DNA of 64,000 nucleotides from Pseudoalteromonas sp. T1lg75. Its GTDB lineage: Bacteria; Pseudomonadota; Gammaproteobacteria; Enterobacterales; Alteromonadaceae. The position numbers and the translations under genes were made by a program. Shown here in pieces: positions 16,075-24,906 of this stretch (its first letter is position 1; every line of letters starts with the position of its first letter). The notes below the pieces were generated by a model. That model made no database searches and was not told the origin of the DNA. It saw only the letters and a program-made list of their open reading frames with translations. The stretch covers positions 119,757 through 183,756 of the forward strand of contig NZ_PQCD01000033.1 of assembly GCF_002964705.1 (NCBI RefSeq), in the 5' to 3' direction.

Positions 16075-18142
16075 ATGAAAACGCCCATCAATAACAAGCA
16101 CTTATTAAAATCCACCCTGGCATTAGCCGTTGCTCTAAGCCTCAGCGGTTGCAGCTCAAGTAACGACAATGACGATGACCAAGACATTGGCGTGAGCCCT
16201 TCAGCCACGGTGAGTTTGCGGGTCATGGAAACCACAGACATTCACATGTATTTGTCGAACTATGATTATTTTGCTCAGGCGCCATCGGAAACCCTGGGGC
16301 TGGTTAATACCGCCACCTTGATCAAAGAAGCCCGTGCCGAGGTGCCTAACAGTGTCTTGGTGGATAACGGCGACCTAATTCAAAACAGCCCGTTGGGCGA
16401 CTATGAAGCCCTGGTGCGCAAGGACGATATTCTCAATGGCGCGACTCACGTGGCCTATAAGGCGATGAATCTATTGGACTATGACGTGGCTAACCTGGGC
16501 AATCACGAATTTAACTTCGGCCTGGAGTTTTTAGATGCCACCTTGGCGGGAGCCGACTTCCCTTATGTGAATGCTAACGTGTACGTGGATGATGGTGATA
16601 ATGATGAGAGTAACGATCAAAACCGCTACACGCCTTATTATATTCAAGACAAAATCGTCTTCGACAGCGATGGCAACGAGCAAACCGTTAAAATCGGCTA
16701 CCTGGGGCTGACACCGCCGCAAATTATGCAGTGGGACAACGCCCATTTGCAGGATAAGGTGATCGCCAAGGATATCGTCGCCACCGCCGAGAAGTTTGTG
16801 CCGCAAATGAAAGAAGAGGGGGCCGATATTGTTATTGCCATTCCTCACTCAGGGTTAACCGCCAGCGCCTATGAAAGCATGGCCGAAAACACCGCCCTCT
16901 ACCTTTCTCAGGTAGAGGGAATAGACGCCATCTTATTTGGTCATAACCACCGCGTTTTCCCCGGCGATGCCGCCTAATGATGGCTTTGAAGAAGCGGGCA
17001 TAGATAATGTCAATGGCACTCTCAATGGCGTGCCCGCGGTGATGCCGGGCTTTTTCGGTAATCATCTGGGTATTATCGACCTGGAGCTGGAGCCCACAGA
17101 AAACGGTGGCTGGCAGGTTGCAAGTTCGGCGGTGAGCAACCGCGCCATCAGCACCAAGGATGCAGAAGGCAACTTTGTCGACCTGGCCGAGGCCGATGGG
17201 GAAATTGCCGCGGCCATCGAGCTTGAACATAAGGCCACCATCGACTGGGTGAGTGAGCCGTTTGCGAAGATCTCTGCACCCATCTTTAGTTTCTTCGCCC
17301 TGGTACAGGACGACCCGTCCATTCAAATCGTTGCCGATGCGCAAATCGCCTGGGGTAGCGCCTTTATTCAGGGCACCGAATTAGATGGTTTGCCGGTACT
17401 TTCGGCGGCAGCGCCGTTTCGTGCCGGGCGCAATGGCGTGGAGGATTACACCCATGTGAAGGCGGGCGACATTGCAATGCTCGATACCGTCAGCCTGTAC
17501 GTCTTCCCCAACACCATTCGCATGGTGAAGGTATCAGGCGGTGACGTAAAGGAATGGCTAGAGCGCTCCGCCGGTCAGTTTAACCAAATCGACATGAGCA
17601 CCAGTGCCGAGCAAAACCTGCTCGATACCAGCTACCCTACCTTTAACTTCGATATCATCGACGGCGTCACCTTTGAAATTGACGTAACCCAGCCTAAGCG
17701 TTATGACAACGAAGGCGTGCTTATTAACCCAGAGAGCTCGCGCATCGTTAACCTGCAGTATCAAGGCCAGGCTATCGATCCTGAGGCGGATTTTTTGGTT
17801 GTGACCAATAACTATCGCGCCAGTGGTGGCGGCAACTTCCCGGCCATAGATGGCAGCAGCCGTGAAACCTTTGAAGGCCCGGATGAAAACCGCGGTGTGC
17901 TGCGCAGCTATATCATCAGCGAAGCGGCTAAATCGCCAGAGACGGGGTTAGATCCTTCCGCGGACAACAACTGGCGCTTTGCCAAGGTCAGCACAGACAC
18001 GCCACTGAATGTGGTGTTTAGAACCTCACCTTTGGATGATGTGGCCGCCATCGCCGAAACTTTGCCGGCCGTCACACCGACCTCACCGCTTAAACTCGAT
18101 GAAAACGGCTTTGCCCTCTATCGCATCGACTTACAGCAATAA
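16075..18142 (+). pseudogene. cpdB: CpdB-like 2',3'-cyclic nucleotide phosphodiesterase/3'-nucleotidase lipoprotein, frameshifted
   Basis: Periplasmic enzyme family that degrades 2',3'-cyclic nucleotides and 3'-nucleotides for phosphate and nucleoside scavenging. Lipobox ALSLSGC near residue 24. Metallophosphatase motifs: METTDIHMYLSNYDYF, VDNGDLIQNSPLGDY, NLGNHEFNFG, AIPHSG and LFGHNHRVFPG. The first frame ends at TAA 16975-16977. The rest (PNDGFEEAGIDNVNGTLNG and the 5'-nucleotidase C-terminal domain with RASGGGNFPAIDG) is in the next frame, so one extra base is present near 16968-16972. Repaired length is about 688 residues, normal for the family. The gene lacks an obvious operon partner. 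Confidence 0.87.
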
Positions 18143-18157
18143 GATGTTATAACCTGC

Positions 18158-18183
18158 CAAGGCCAGTGCTTATGCTGGCCTTG
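18158..18183 (+). terminator. Terminator-like hairpin after cpdB
   Basis: Nine-base-pair stem CAAGGCCAG / CTGGCCTTG with an eight-base loop, 16 bases after the cpdB stop. The T-tract is weak. Confidence 0.65.
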
Positions 18184-18269
18184 AATATACATTTGCTTAA
18201 TTCTTCCAATCTAACCACCGCTCATAAACTTTATTGCTTGTAGCTACTTGCTGCAGTCTCGCACCACAA

Positions 18270-18705
18270 GAATATGTTTAGATGGGTGTCCAGGTTGTTT
18301 CAGTTTGGGTGGGGGGATGATTACCTATGGGTATGCGTATCAGAATCCGATTAGTTATTTTGATTCGTTGGGTCTAATTTTTTTTCAGCTAATATGATTG
18401 ATGGTATTTCAGGTGCTGCTGGAGCATTTACAGCTTCTATTATAGAAACGAGAGACTGGCGAGTGGCTCTTGCCTTTGCTGGGGTGAATGGAGTGATTGG
18501 GTATCATACAGGCCCGACTATGGCCTACGTATCTATCGGTGCGATAGCAGCTGGAGCGGAAAAGTCAAAACCGAATTGATGTGCTGCAGTTGTAGGCTTT
18601 GGCGCAGGCGCCCTAGCTGGTGCGCAAGATGACTTTTTGTCTAGCACCGCAGGAGGTTTAACAGGAGGAATTACAGCTCCATATGTAGACTTTGAATCAA
18701 CGTAG
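18270..18705 (+). pseudogene. Relic of an Rhs/YD-repeat protein C-terminus
   Basis: Reading across frames gives RWVSR (from about 18280) and then, in another frame, MITYGYAYQNPISYFDSLGL (18317-18376). This is the signature that ends the Rhs/YD core just before the variable toxin tip. A T8 run at 18378-18385 shifts the frame again, into MIDGISGAAGAFTASIIETR and on. A TGA at 18577-18579 is followed by more in-frame Gly/Ala-rich sequence (VVGFGAGALAGAQDDF) to a stop at 18703-18705. At least two frame changes and one stop show decay. No core beta-shell repeats are present upstream, so only the tail survives. The tip is glycine-rich and possibly membrane-active. Confidence 0.7.
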
Positions 18706-18805
18706 TATAGTAGGAAATGGGCTCAATAATTTTATTAAGTCAGGCTTTGTGGGTTTAGTTGGGGCTTAGTGTCTGATTTTACGAGATGGGGATTGGAGAA
18801 ATATA

Positions 18806-19072
18806 ATGAAGAGTCTGGTCGTTGTAAGTGCGAAGTGGATTAAGAAATTATTGATTTATTTTATGCTCATGGCTTTGGCATATTTTTTTATAAAGACATT
18901 CAAGTATATGGAGGTTGTTTCTTGTGATTACTTCCCGAGTCAATGTGATTTTTTTGGAAAAATTTCATTTGTACTTTTAGGTGTTTGCCTTGTTGTTTTT
19001 GTGCTGATACCTACGGGGAGGTTGTTTGGCTCAGAAAGGGAACGAAATGATAAACAAGAAAATGGTAAATAA
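18806..19072 (+). CDS. Small two-helix membrane protein, possible orphan immunity protein
   Basis: Protein of 88 residues with hydrophobic segments at about 14-29 and 48-68, a cysteine pair between them (SCDYFPSQCDFF), and a charged tail (GSERERNDKQENGK). GGAGA lies seven bases before the ATG. It directly follows the Rhs tail relic, the usual place of an immunity gene, and shares its AT-rich composition. I do not recognise a family. Immunity function is an inference from position only. It could also be a chance remnant of the same transferred segment. Confidence 0.5.
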   Translation: MKSLVVVSAKWIKKLLIYFMLMALAYFFIKTFKYMEVVSCDYFPSQCDFFGKISFVLLGVCLVVFVLIPTGRLFGSERERNDKQENGK

Positions 19073-19100
19073 TAAAATCTTAATTTTTAAAAGTTAATGT

Positions 19101-19130
19101 GGAAAAAGGGGTCAGGTCTTGCATTGTGCA
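19101..19130. mobile_element. Possible remnant end of a REP/RAYT-type element
   Basis: GGAAAAAGGGGTCAGGTC followed by TTGCATTGTGCA. From memory, GGGGTCAGGTCTTGCATT sequences flank REP-associated (Y1/IS200-like) transposase genes in many gammaproteobacteria. No transposase is present here. Positions 19131-19272 show nothing else. Confidence 0.4.
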
Positions 19131-19272
19131 TCTATTTAAAGGCTGGCTATATTTAGAAAACTGAATCGCCACTCATTTCCTTGACATCTTTTTTCTGAAA
19201 ATAAAGTAAAAGCGATAAATAAAACAATGACGCAGTCTTTGTTAGCCCTGCGCCATTAAACATCAAACAAGC

Positions 19273-21285
19273 CTACTCACCCATAAACTTCATGGCCTGC
19301 AGCAGGTTGCTGTAGTCGTCGCGCCATACAAAGGGTGCTGTACTGCTGGGCCAGGGGGACTCGCTGGCACGGTAGGGCTCGAGTTGGCCCTTATCTCGGC
19401 TTAGTAGCACCCAGCGTACATCATGACCATGGCTTTGTTCGGCCTTGGCCTCGCCATAGAGGATGGTTAAATCGAATTGTTGCGCCAAGCCTCGCATCAG
19501 GGGGGTGAGATCCAAATGGGTATTGGAGATATGCACCGCCAGAATGCCGTCTTCTTTAAGCTGGGTTAAGTATAAGGCCATGGCTTCTTGAGTCAGCAAA
19601 TGCATAGGGATGGCGTCGCCGCTAAAGGCATCGAGCACCAGGGCATCAAACACCTGTTCCTGCCCCTGCGCTTGTTGTGCGCTTAACGTGATGCGGCCAT
19701 CTCCTAGCACATAATCCAACTTGGCCTGGGAGTTATCAAGGTAGCTAAATTGCGCCTGGGCCGTGGCCAGCACATTGGGGTTAAGCTCATAGAAGGTATA
19801 GGTATCTTTGCTTTTACCGTAGGCCGCCAAGGTGCCGGCACCCAGGCCAATAAAGCCTACATGGGAGCCATTCGGTAGGTCTTGCAGTAACTGCCCTACC
19901 AGGGTTTGGTAGCGGTAATAGCTTTGTGGCTCGCCTTGGCCTTCACCTTTGAGTACCTCCACGCCATGGGTGGTGGTGCCGTCGATCAGGCGGCGCTCGG
20001 TGCGCCCTTCAATGTTTACTTCGGTAACGGTTAGTAGGCCATAGAAGTTACGCAGTCGCTCAATGTCGTTACTTTTAAACTGGCCATCGAGCCAAAAGAA
20101 CAAGAGTCCAGCCAGAGCCACTGTGCCCAGTGCGCTGCCACCTAGCAAGGGGGCTCTGTGGATGCCTTTATCACTGACAACTCCCCAGGCAAACAATACC
20201 AAGGCGGCGCCTATGGCCAAGGGGTATTCGTAATACAGGGTAAATACCTGCGGTGCGACAAAAGTGATAAGCGCCGTGCCCAGCGCGCCACCTAGGGCCA
20301 TCACCAGATAAAACTGGGTCAGGTATTCGGTGCTGGGTTTGGCATGCACCAGCTCGCCATGACAGATCATACAGGCGGCAAACAGCACCAAGGAGTAGAG
20401 AATCACCTGGCTGACGATATCGAACTGGCTGCCGATAAAGAATAAGAAGCAGGAGATAAAGGCACAGACCGCCAGCGCCGCCAGCCAGAAAATACGATGA
20501 TAGGCTTTGGGCGAGTGGAAGCACAGCACAAAGGTCAGCAGATACAGTGCCAGCGGTAACAACCATAAGAAGGGCACAGGCGCCACGTTTTGGGTCATGG
20601 CATTGGTGCTAGCTGTGAGCACCATCACGCCGCAGCCGCTAAGCAGCAACCACAACAGCCATTTACCGTGAATACCGCCGCGAAAGGCGCTCTGTTCTGT
20701 GCTGCCAAGGCGCTTGGCCTGATTATAAAAGCGTGCCATATAGGCATAGAAGGTGGCGGCAAAGGCCACAAATAAACCGCTCCACAGCCAGGACTGATCC
20801 CCTAACCCGAGCCAGGGCTCCACCGCGAATGGATACGAGAGCAGGGCCAAAAAGGAGCCAATATTGGAATAACTATAGAGCTTGTAGGCATGCTCATAAT
20901 CCACCTTGGCCTGCCAGCTTTGCATCAAGGGCGCCGTGGCAGCCAGGGCAAAATAAGGCAAACCCACGGCCATCGCCAACTGGGCTAACACGCCCAAGGC
21001 GGGGGCGTCGCTCGGGGCGCCGAGCGCCTGCGTGCCTATGGGCAGGGCAATGGCTCCGGCTAGTAAAACGCCACCATGGACGAAAAACTGCTTTTTCAAC
21101 GCCAAGCGGCTTGAGATAAGGTGCGCATAACCATAGCTTGCGAGCAGAAATGTTTGGAAAAACAACAAGCACGCCGTCCAAACCTGAGTGCCGCCGCCAA
21201 AGCTGGGCAACAGCATCTTGGCCATGATCGGCTGGACTTGGAAAAGTAAAAATGCGCTTAAAAATACAAGAATAATCGCAAGCAT
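19273..21285 (-). CDS. Fused membrane protein/spermidine synthase-like methyltransferase-fold protein
   Basis: Large protein of about 671 residues. The N-terminal 400 residues are strongly hydrophobic, with about ten segments beginning LAIILVFLSAFLLFQVQPIM and including QVWTACLLFFQTFLLASYGYAHL. The C-terminal 250 residues form a spermidine-synthase/methyltransferase Rossmann domain: GFIGLGAGTLAAY, then FYELNPNV, then DYVLGDGRITL, then LVLDAFSGDAIPMHLLT. Such fused proteins are common, but whether they make polyamines is not established. I start at the ATG at 21285; the ORF extends upstream to 21333, but MLAIILVF fits the family opening. It is monocistronic. Confidence 0.85.
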   Translation of the reverse strand: MLAIILVFLSAFLLFQVQPIMAKMLLPSFGGGTQVWTACLLFFQTFLLASYGYAHLISSRLALKKQFFVHGGVLLAGAIALPIGTQALGAPSDAPALGVLAQLAMAVGLPYFALAATAPLMQSWQAKVDYEHAYKLYSYSNIGSFLALLSYPFAVEPWLGLGDQSWLWSGLFVAFAATFYAYMARFYNQAKRLGSTEQSAFRGGIHGKWLLWLLLSGCGVMVLTASTNAMTQNVAPVPFLWLLPLALYLLTFVLCFHSPKAYHRIFWLAALAVCAFISCFLFFIGSQFDIVSQVILYSLVLFAACMICHGELVHAKPSTEYLTQFYLVMALGGALGTALITFVAPQVFTLYYEYPLAIGAALVLFAWGVVSDKGIHRAPLLGGSALGTVALAGLLFFWLDGQFKSNDIERLRNFYGLLTVTEVNIEGRTERRLIDGTTTHGVEVLKGEGQGEPQSYYRYQTLVGQLLQDLPNGSHVGFIGLGAGTLAAYGKSKDTYTFYELNPNVLATAQAQFSYLDNSQAKLDYVLGDGRITLSAQQAQGQEQVFDALVLDAFSGDAIPMHLLTQEAMALYLTQLKEDGILAVHISNTHLDLTPLMRGLAQQFDLTILYGEAKAEQSHGHDVRWVLLSRDKGQLEPYRASESPWPSSTAPFVWRDDYSNLLQAMKFMGE

Positions 21286-21516
21286 GGCGATAGCCGCCTC
21301 AATAGGGTGAAAAACGCGGCAAATGTAGCACAAATAATGTTTCTGGCGCAGAGGTTTGCCATGCCGAAGTAAAATTAACTGCTAAAAACACAGGCCTGAT
21401 CGTTATTTTCAATCACTTGATGTATAACAAGGGGTACGACACCCAAAGACCGGTCACGGCCTTTACCTTAAAAGTTAGGTAAAACAAGCGACTGGTCAAT
21501 CAATGCGCGAGTCTTT

Positions 21517-22956
21517 ATGAATATTGAAAACAATCTTCTTCACCAGCACACTCAGGTTGCTCAGTTGCAACCCCTGTTTGAAGCGCAGTTGAGGGCCTTT
21601 AACAACAATAAATACCCGGCCGTCGACGAGCGAAAAGCCCAGTTACAGGCGCTCAAAAAAGTGATGCTGGCCAAGCAGGATGAGCTGGTTGCGGCCATTA
21701 GCAAAGACTTCGGTCATCGCAGTGAAGATGAAACCCGCCTGTGCGAGGTGCTGACCCTGGTGGAGGCTATCGACTCCACCATTAAACACCTTGCTCGCTG
21801 GTGCAAGCCCTCGGCTCGTTCAACCGCGCTGATTTTCCAGCCGGCAAGCAATAAGGTGGTGTATCAACCCCTTGGGGTGGTGGGCATTATGGTGCCGTGG
21901 AATTACCCTCTATATTTAAGTTTAAGCCCGTTAATTACCGCCATCGCCGCCGGAAATCGCGTGATGCTTAAGCTGTCCGAGCATACCCCTTACTTTAACC
22001 AATGCTTAGCGGCATTGTTGGGAGAGGTATTTAGCGAGGAGCAGGTGGCGGTGACTACCGGCGTTGCCGATGTGTCTACGGCGTTCTCGCAATTGCCCTT
22101 TAATCATTTGTTTTTTACCGGCTCAACCGCCGTGGGCAGGTTGGTGATGCGCGCCGCGGCGGCCAACCTCACCCCGGTGACGCTGGAGCTGGGCGGTAAA
22201 TCCCCGGTGATTATCGGCGATACTATCGACCTGGATATGGCCGCCGAGCGCATTTGTTTTGGTAAATCCCTGAATGCCGGCCAGACCTGCGTGGCACCGG
22301 ATTATATTCTTTGCCCCGAGCATAAAAAGCAGGCTTTTATCGCCGCTTATCAAAACGCCTTTGCTCGCATGTACCCCAGCATTAAAGACAATCCGGATTA
22401 CACCGCCATTATCAATGACGGCCAATACCAAAGATTGCAGGCACTGCTGGAAGAGGCCAAAGCCGCGGGGGCGAGCTGCACCACTATTAACCCAGCCAAG
22501 GAGGACTTTAGCGGCAGCAGGAAAATGCCGCCGGTGCTGATTGACAACGCCGGGCAAGATACCCGGGTGATGACCGAAGAGATTTTTGGTCCCTTGCTGC
22601 CCATTGTGAGCTATGAGTCCTTGCAACAGGCCGTGGACTATATCAACGCGCGTCCGCGACCCTTGGCACTGTATTTATTCAGCTTGGATAAGAATGAACA
22701 CGCGCGGGTTATTCAGGACACCCACTCCGGCGGAGTCTGTATCAACAACACCATGACCCATTTGGCTCAGGTGGATTTGCCCTTTGGCGGCATCGGCGAG
22801 TCGGGCATGGGGCACTATCATGGTTTTGAGGGCTTTCAGACCTTTTCCAAGGCCAAGGCGGTACACACCCTGGGTAAGCTCAATGGCGGTAAGCTGCTTT
22901 ACCCGCCTTATGGCCGCAGCATTCACCGACTGTTTTACAAACTCTTTGTTAAATAG
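21517..22956 (+). CDS. Aldehyde dehydrogenase, coniferyl-aldehyde-dehydrogenase (CalB) type
   Basis: NAD(P)-dependent aldehyde dehydrogenase of 479 residues that oxidises aldehydes to acids. Catalytic residues are visible: E224 in LELGGKSP and C258 in GQTCVAPDY. Other motifs are PWNYPLYLSLSP, FTGSTAVGRLVM, EEIFGPLLPI and FGGIGESGMGHYHG. The protein ends in a hydrophobic/basic tail (HRLFYKLFVK), as in the class-3/coniferyl aldehyde group that also includes fatty-aldehyde dehydrogenases. The natural substrate cannot be decided from sequence. It stands alone, convergent with the next gene, 10 bases away. No strong ribosome site is seen before the ATG. Confidence 0.9.
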   Translation: MNIENNLLHQHTQVAQLQPLFEAQLRAFNNNKYPAVDERKAQLQALKKVMLAKQDELVAAISKDFGHRSEDETRLCEVLTLVEAIDSTIKHLARWCKPSARSTALIFQPASNKVVYQPLGVVGIMVPWNYPLYLSLSPLITAIAAGNRVMLKLSEHTPYFNQCLAALLGEVFSEEQVAVTTGVADVSTAFSQLPFNHLFFTGSTAVGRLVMRAAAANLTPVTLELGGKSPVIIGDTIDLDMAAERICFGKSLNAGQTCVAPDYILCPEHKKQAFIAAYQNAFARMYPSIKDNPDYTAIINDGQYQRLQALLEEAKAAGASCTTINPAKEDFSGSRKMPPVLIDNAGQDTRVMTEEIFGPLLPIVSYESLQQAVDYINARPRPLALYLFSLDKNEHARVIQDTHSGGVCINNTMTHLAQVDLPFGGIGESGMGHYHGFEGFQTFSKAKAVHTLGKLNGGKLLYPPYGRSIHRLFYKLFVK

Positions 22957-22966
22957 GCCCTCAATT

Positions 22967-24256
22967 TTAGGCCAGTGCCCGGATCTCCGCCAACGCCCGC
23001 TCTATCTCCTGCTCATTGTTCAGCAGTGAGGGGGCAAAGCGGGCATGGCTCTGCCGATATGGGGTATTGCTCATAATAATGCCGCGCTGATGCAGGGTCT
23101 CGACCACCTTTTCCGGTGCCATTCCCGCCACATCAAAGCATACCAGGCCGGAGGAAAGTTCTGAGTTCACCGGGGTGTGGAGAGTGACATGCCTCATCGC
23201 CGCCAGCCCTTCCTTGGTCTGGCGATTGAGCTGATGGATACGACTTTGAACCCGAGCCTTGCCGAGCTGCAAATGCAGCTTAAAGGCTTCGGGCAGCGCC
23301 CAACGATGCTCAAATGAATGGAACCCGCCCGGGGTCATATGCTCACCAAGGGGCACCTGATCTTGGGTCATATTCCCTAACCACACCTCGTAGGAGGCGC
23401 TGAAACTGGGGATCACTGGGGCTACCTGTTGCCAAGCTCTCTCCGTGCCCCAAACCACGCCGGTGCCGCGCGGGCCGAAGATCCACTTATGGGTGCCGGC
23501 AATAAAAAAGTCGCAGCCAAGTTGGCTCACATCCTGATCTTCAATGCCAAACCCATGCACGCCATCGACACAAAACAATATCTCCGGATTGACCTTACGA
23601 ATCGTTGCCGCCATGGCTTTAATCGGCAGTTTTACCCCGGTAGAGGAGTGCACCCAGGTCACCGCCACGACCTTGGTTTTTTTGCTCAGCGCCTGGCTGA
23701 TTCGGGCAACTATCTCATCGATATGGGCATTGGCGGGGTTGTCATACAGGCTGACTCGTTTCACCACGGCGCCGCAGCGCTGCGCCTTATGGGCTAAGGA
23801 CAAATCGGTGGAGTAGTGATCATGAGTGGTTTGTACTATTTCATCGCCGGCGGCCAGCTTTAAGCCGTTGTAGACCATGCCCAGCCCCATGGTAGTGCTG
23901 TCGGTCAGGGCGATATTGGCGGCTTGGCCGCCCATGTAGGCAGCTGCGGCCTCGGCAATTTCCTTGTCTATGGTCATAAAATGGGCGTGCCAGTAGTCGG
24001 CGGGGTTTTCATCAAAACGCTGCCTATGGTGGGCGATGGCATCGCTGACCGGTTTGGGGTGCGAGGCCAGTAAAAAGGTGGCAAGCTGAATATAGTCATG
24101 GGTGAGCGGGAACAGCTTGCGCAGGGCCACCCAGTCGCCGGGCGCGATGGGAGCCGAGGCATTTGTTGTCGGTTGCTCGGCAAATGCCGTTTTTGGTGCC
24201 AACAGGCTAATGGTTAACAGGCTGGAAAGTGAGGATAAGAATTGCCGTCTTAACAT
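22967..24256 (-). CDS. Exported class V aminotransferase-fold PLP enzyme with a twin-arginine-like leader
   Basis: PLP-dependent enzyme of about 429 residues of the NifS/isopenicillin N epimerase-like branch. The PLP lysine is K257 (AGTHKWIFGPRG), with VDGVHGFG before it supplying the cofactor aspartate and TDSTTMGL upstream. The N-terminus MLRRQFLSSLSSLLTISLLA carries RRQFL, a twin-arginine-like signal followed by AFAEQP, suggesting folded export with cofactor. The ORF opens further upstream, but I start at the ATG at 24256 because GGGAG lies seven bases before it and the leader begins there. The reaction (epimerase, lyase or other) is unknown. Confidence 0.83.
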   Translation of the reverse strand: MLRRQFLSSLSSLLTISLLAPKTAFAEQPTTNASAPIAPGDWVALRKLFPLTHDYIQLATFLLASHPKPVSDAIAHHRQRFDENPADYWHAHFMTIDKEIAEAAAAYMGGQAANIALTDSTTMGLGMVYNGLKLAAGDEIVQTTHDHYSTDLSLAHKAQRCGAVVKRVSLYDNPANAHIDEIVARISQALSKKTKVVAVTWVHSSTGVKLPIKAMAATIRKVNPEILFCVDGVHGFGIEDQDVSQLGCDFFIAGTHKWIFGPRGTGVVWGTERAWQQVAPVIPSFSASYEVWLGNMTQDQVPLGEHMTPGGFHSFEHRWALPEAFKLHLQLGKARVQSRIHQLNRQTKEGLAAMRHVTLHTPVNSELSSGLVCFDVAGMAPEKVVETLHQRGIIMSNTPYRQSHARFAPSLLNNEQEIERALAEIRALA

Positions 24257-24500
24257 GGGTGAGCTCCCAAGTGGCGGTCTGCGAGCGTAGCCCGGGTAGC
24301 AATAACCGCGTGTAGTAAGGCTGAAGTCTAGTTCAAAAGGGCATTGCTGGCTATTTAATGAATTGTTTAAGCGGCGGGACACGATGCAGAATAAGGGAGA
24401 TAGGTTTTGCTCTCTCTGCAGGGGATAACTATTTTATTTTTATGTGTTTAAATCGCGATCCGCTGGCGAGCCACTGGCGAACCAATGACTCGCTTTGTGT

Positions 24501-24692
24501 TTACTTTAACTTAAACACACCCACGGCGACACAGATGGCACCGCCGACCATGCCCAGCCAGGCTTCAATGGGTGTTTCGCCGTTAAGAGAGCGGGTTAGC
24601 TGCGCTTCTACCGCGTCATACACGTTATAGCCCCAGGCAACCAGCGCCACGCCGATCACAATAAGAATAATGCCGATAATTTTTCCGTTCAT
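24501..24692 (-). CDS. DUF3185 small membrane protein
   Basis: Protein of 63 residues with two hydrophobic helices (KIIGIILIVIGVALVAWGY and WLGMVGGAICVAVGVF), with an amphipathic stretch between (DAVEAQLTRSLNGETPIE). This is the DUF3185 pattern, found mostly in gammaproteobacteria; function unknown. AGAGGT lies upstream of the ATG. Flanking intergenic stretches 24257-24500 and 24693-24861 contain no other gene that I can see. Confidence 0.8.
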   Translation of the reverse strand: MNGKIIGIILIVIGVALVAWGYNVYDAVEAQLTRSLNGETPIEAWLGMVGGAICVAVGVFKLK

Positions 24693-24861
24693 AATGACCT
24701 CTGTTTGTTTTTATTCAGAATAAGGACTTTTCCACCTTACACCGAAAAATCGCCAATTGCATGTTTTCGTTCCTAAAGTAATACATTTATAGGCACTTAT
24801 CCGACATTGTGCGAACTTAAATGGAATAAAGCGCAATAGGGGCTTGCAAGATTTAGATGCT

Positions 24862-24885
24862 AAAAAAGCGGCCGGAGGCCGCTTT
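24862..24885 (-). terminator. Terminator of the MFS-GH3 operon
   Basis: Nine-base-pair stem AAAGCGGCC / GGCCGCTTT with a GGA loop. The A-run at 24862-24867 is the T-run on the minus strand, about 20 bases past the GH3 stop. Confidence 0.9.
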
Positions 24886-24906
24886 GGGAGGTTACTAGAA
24901 AGTCAA

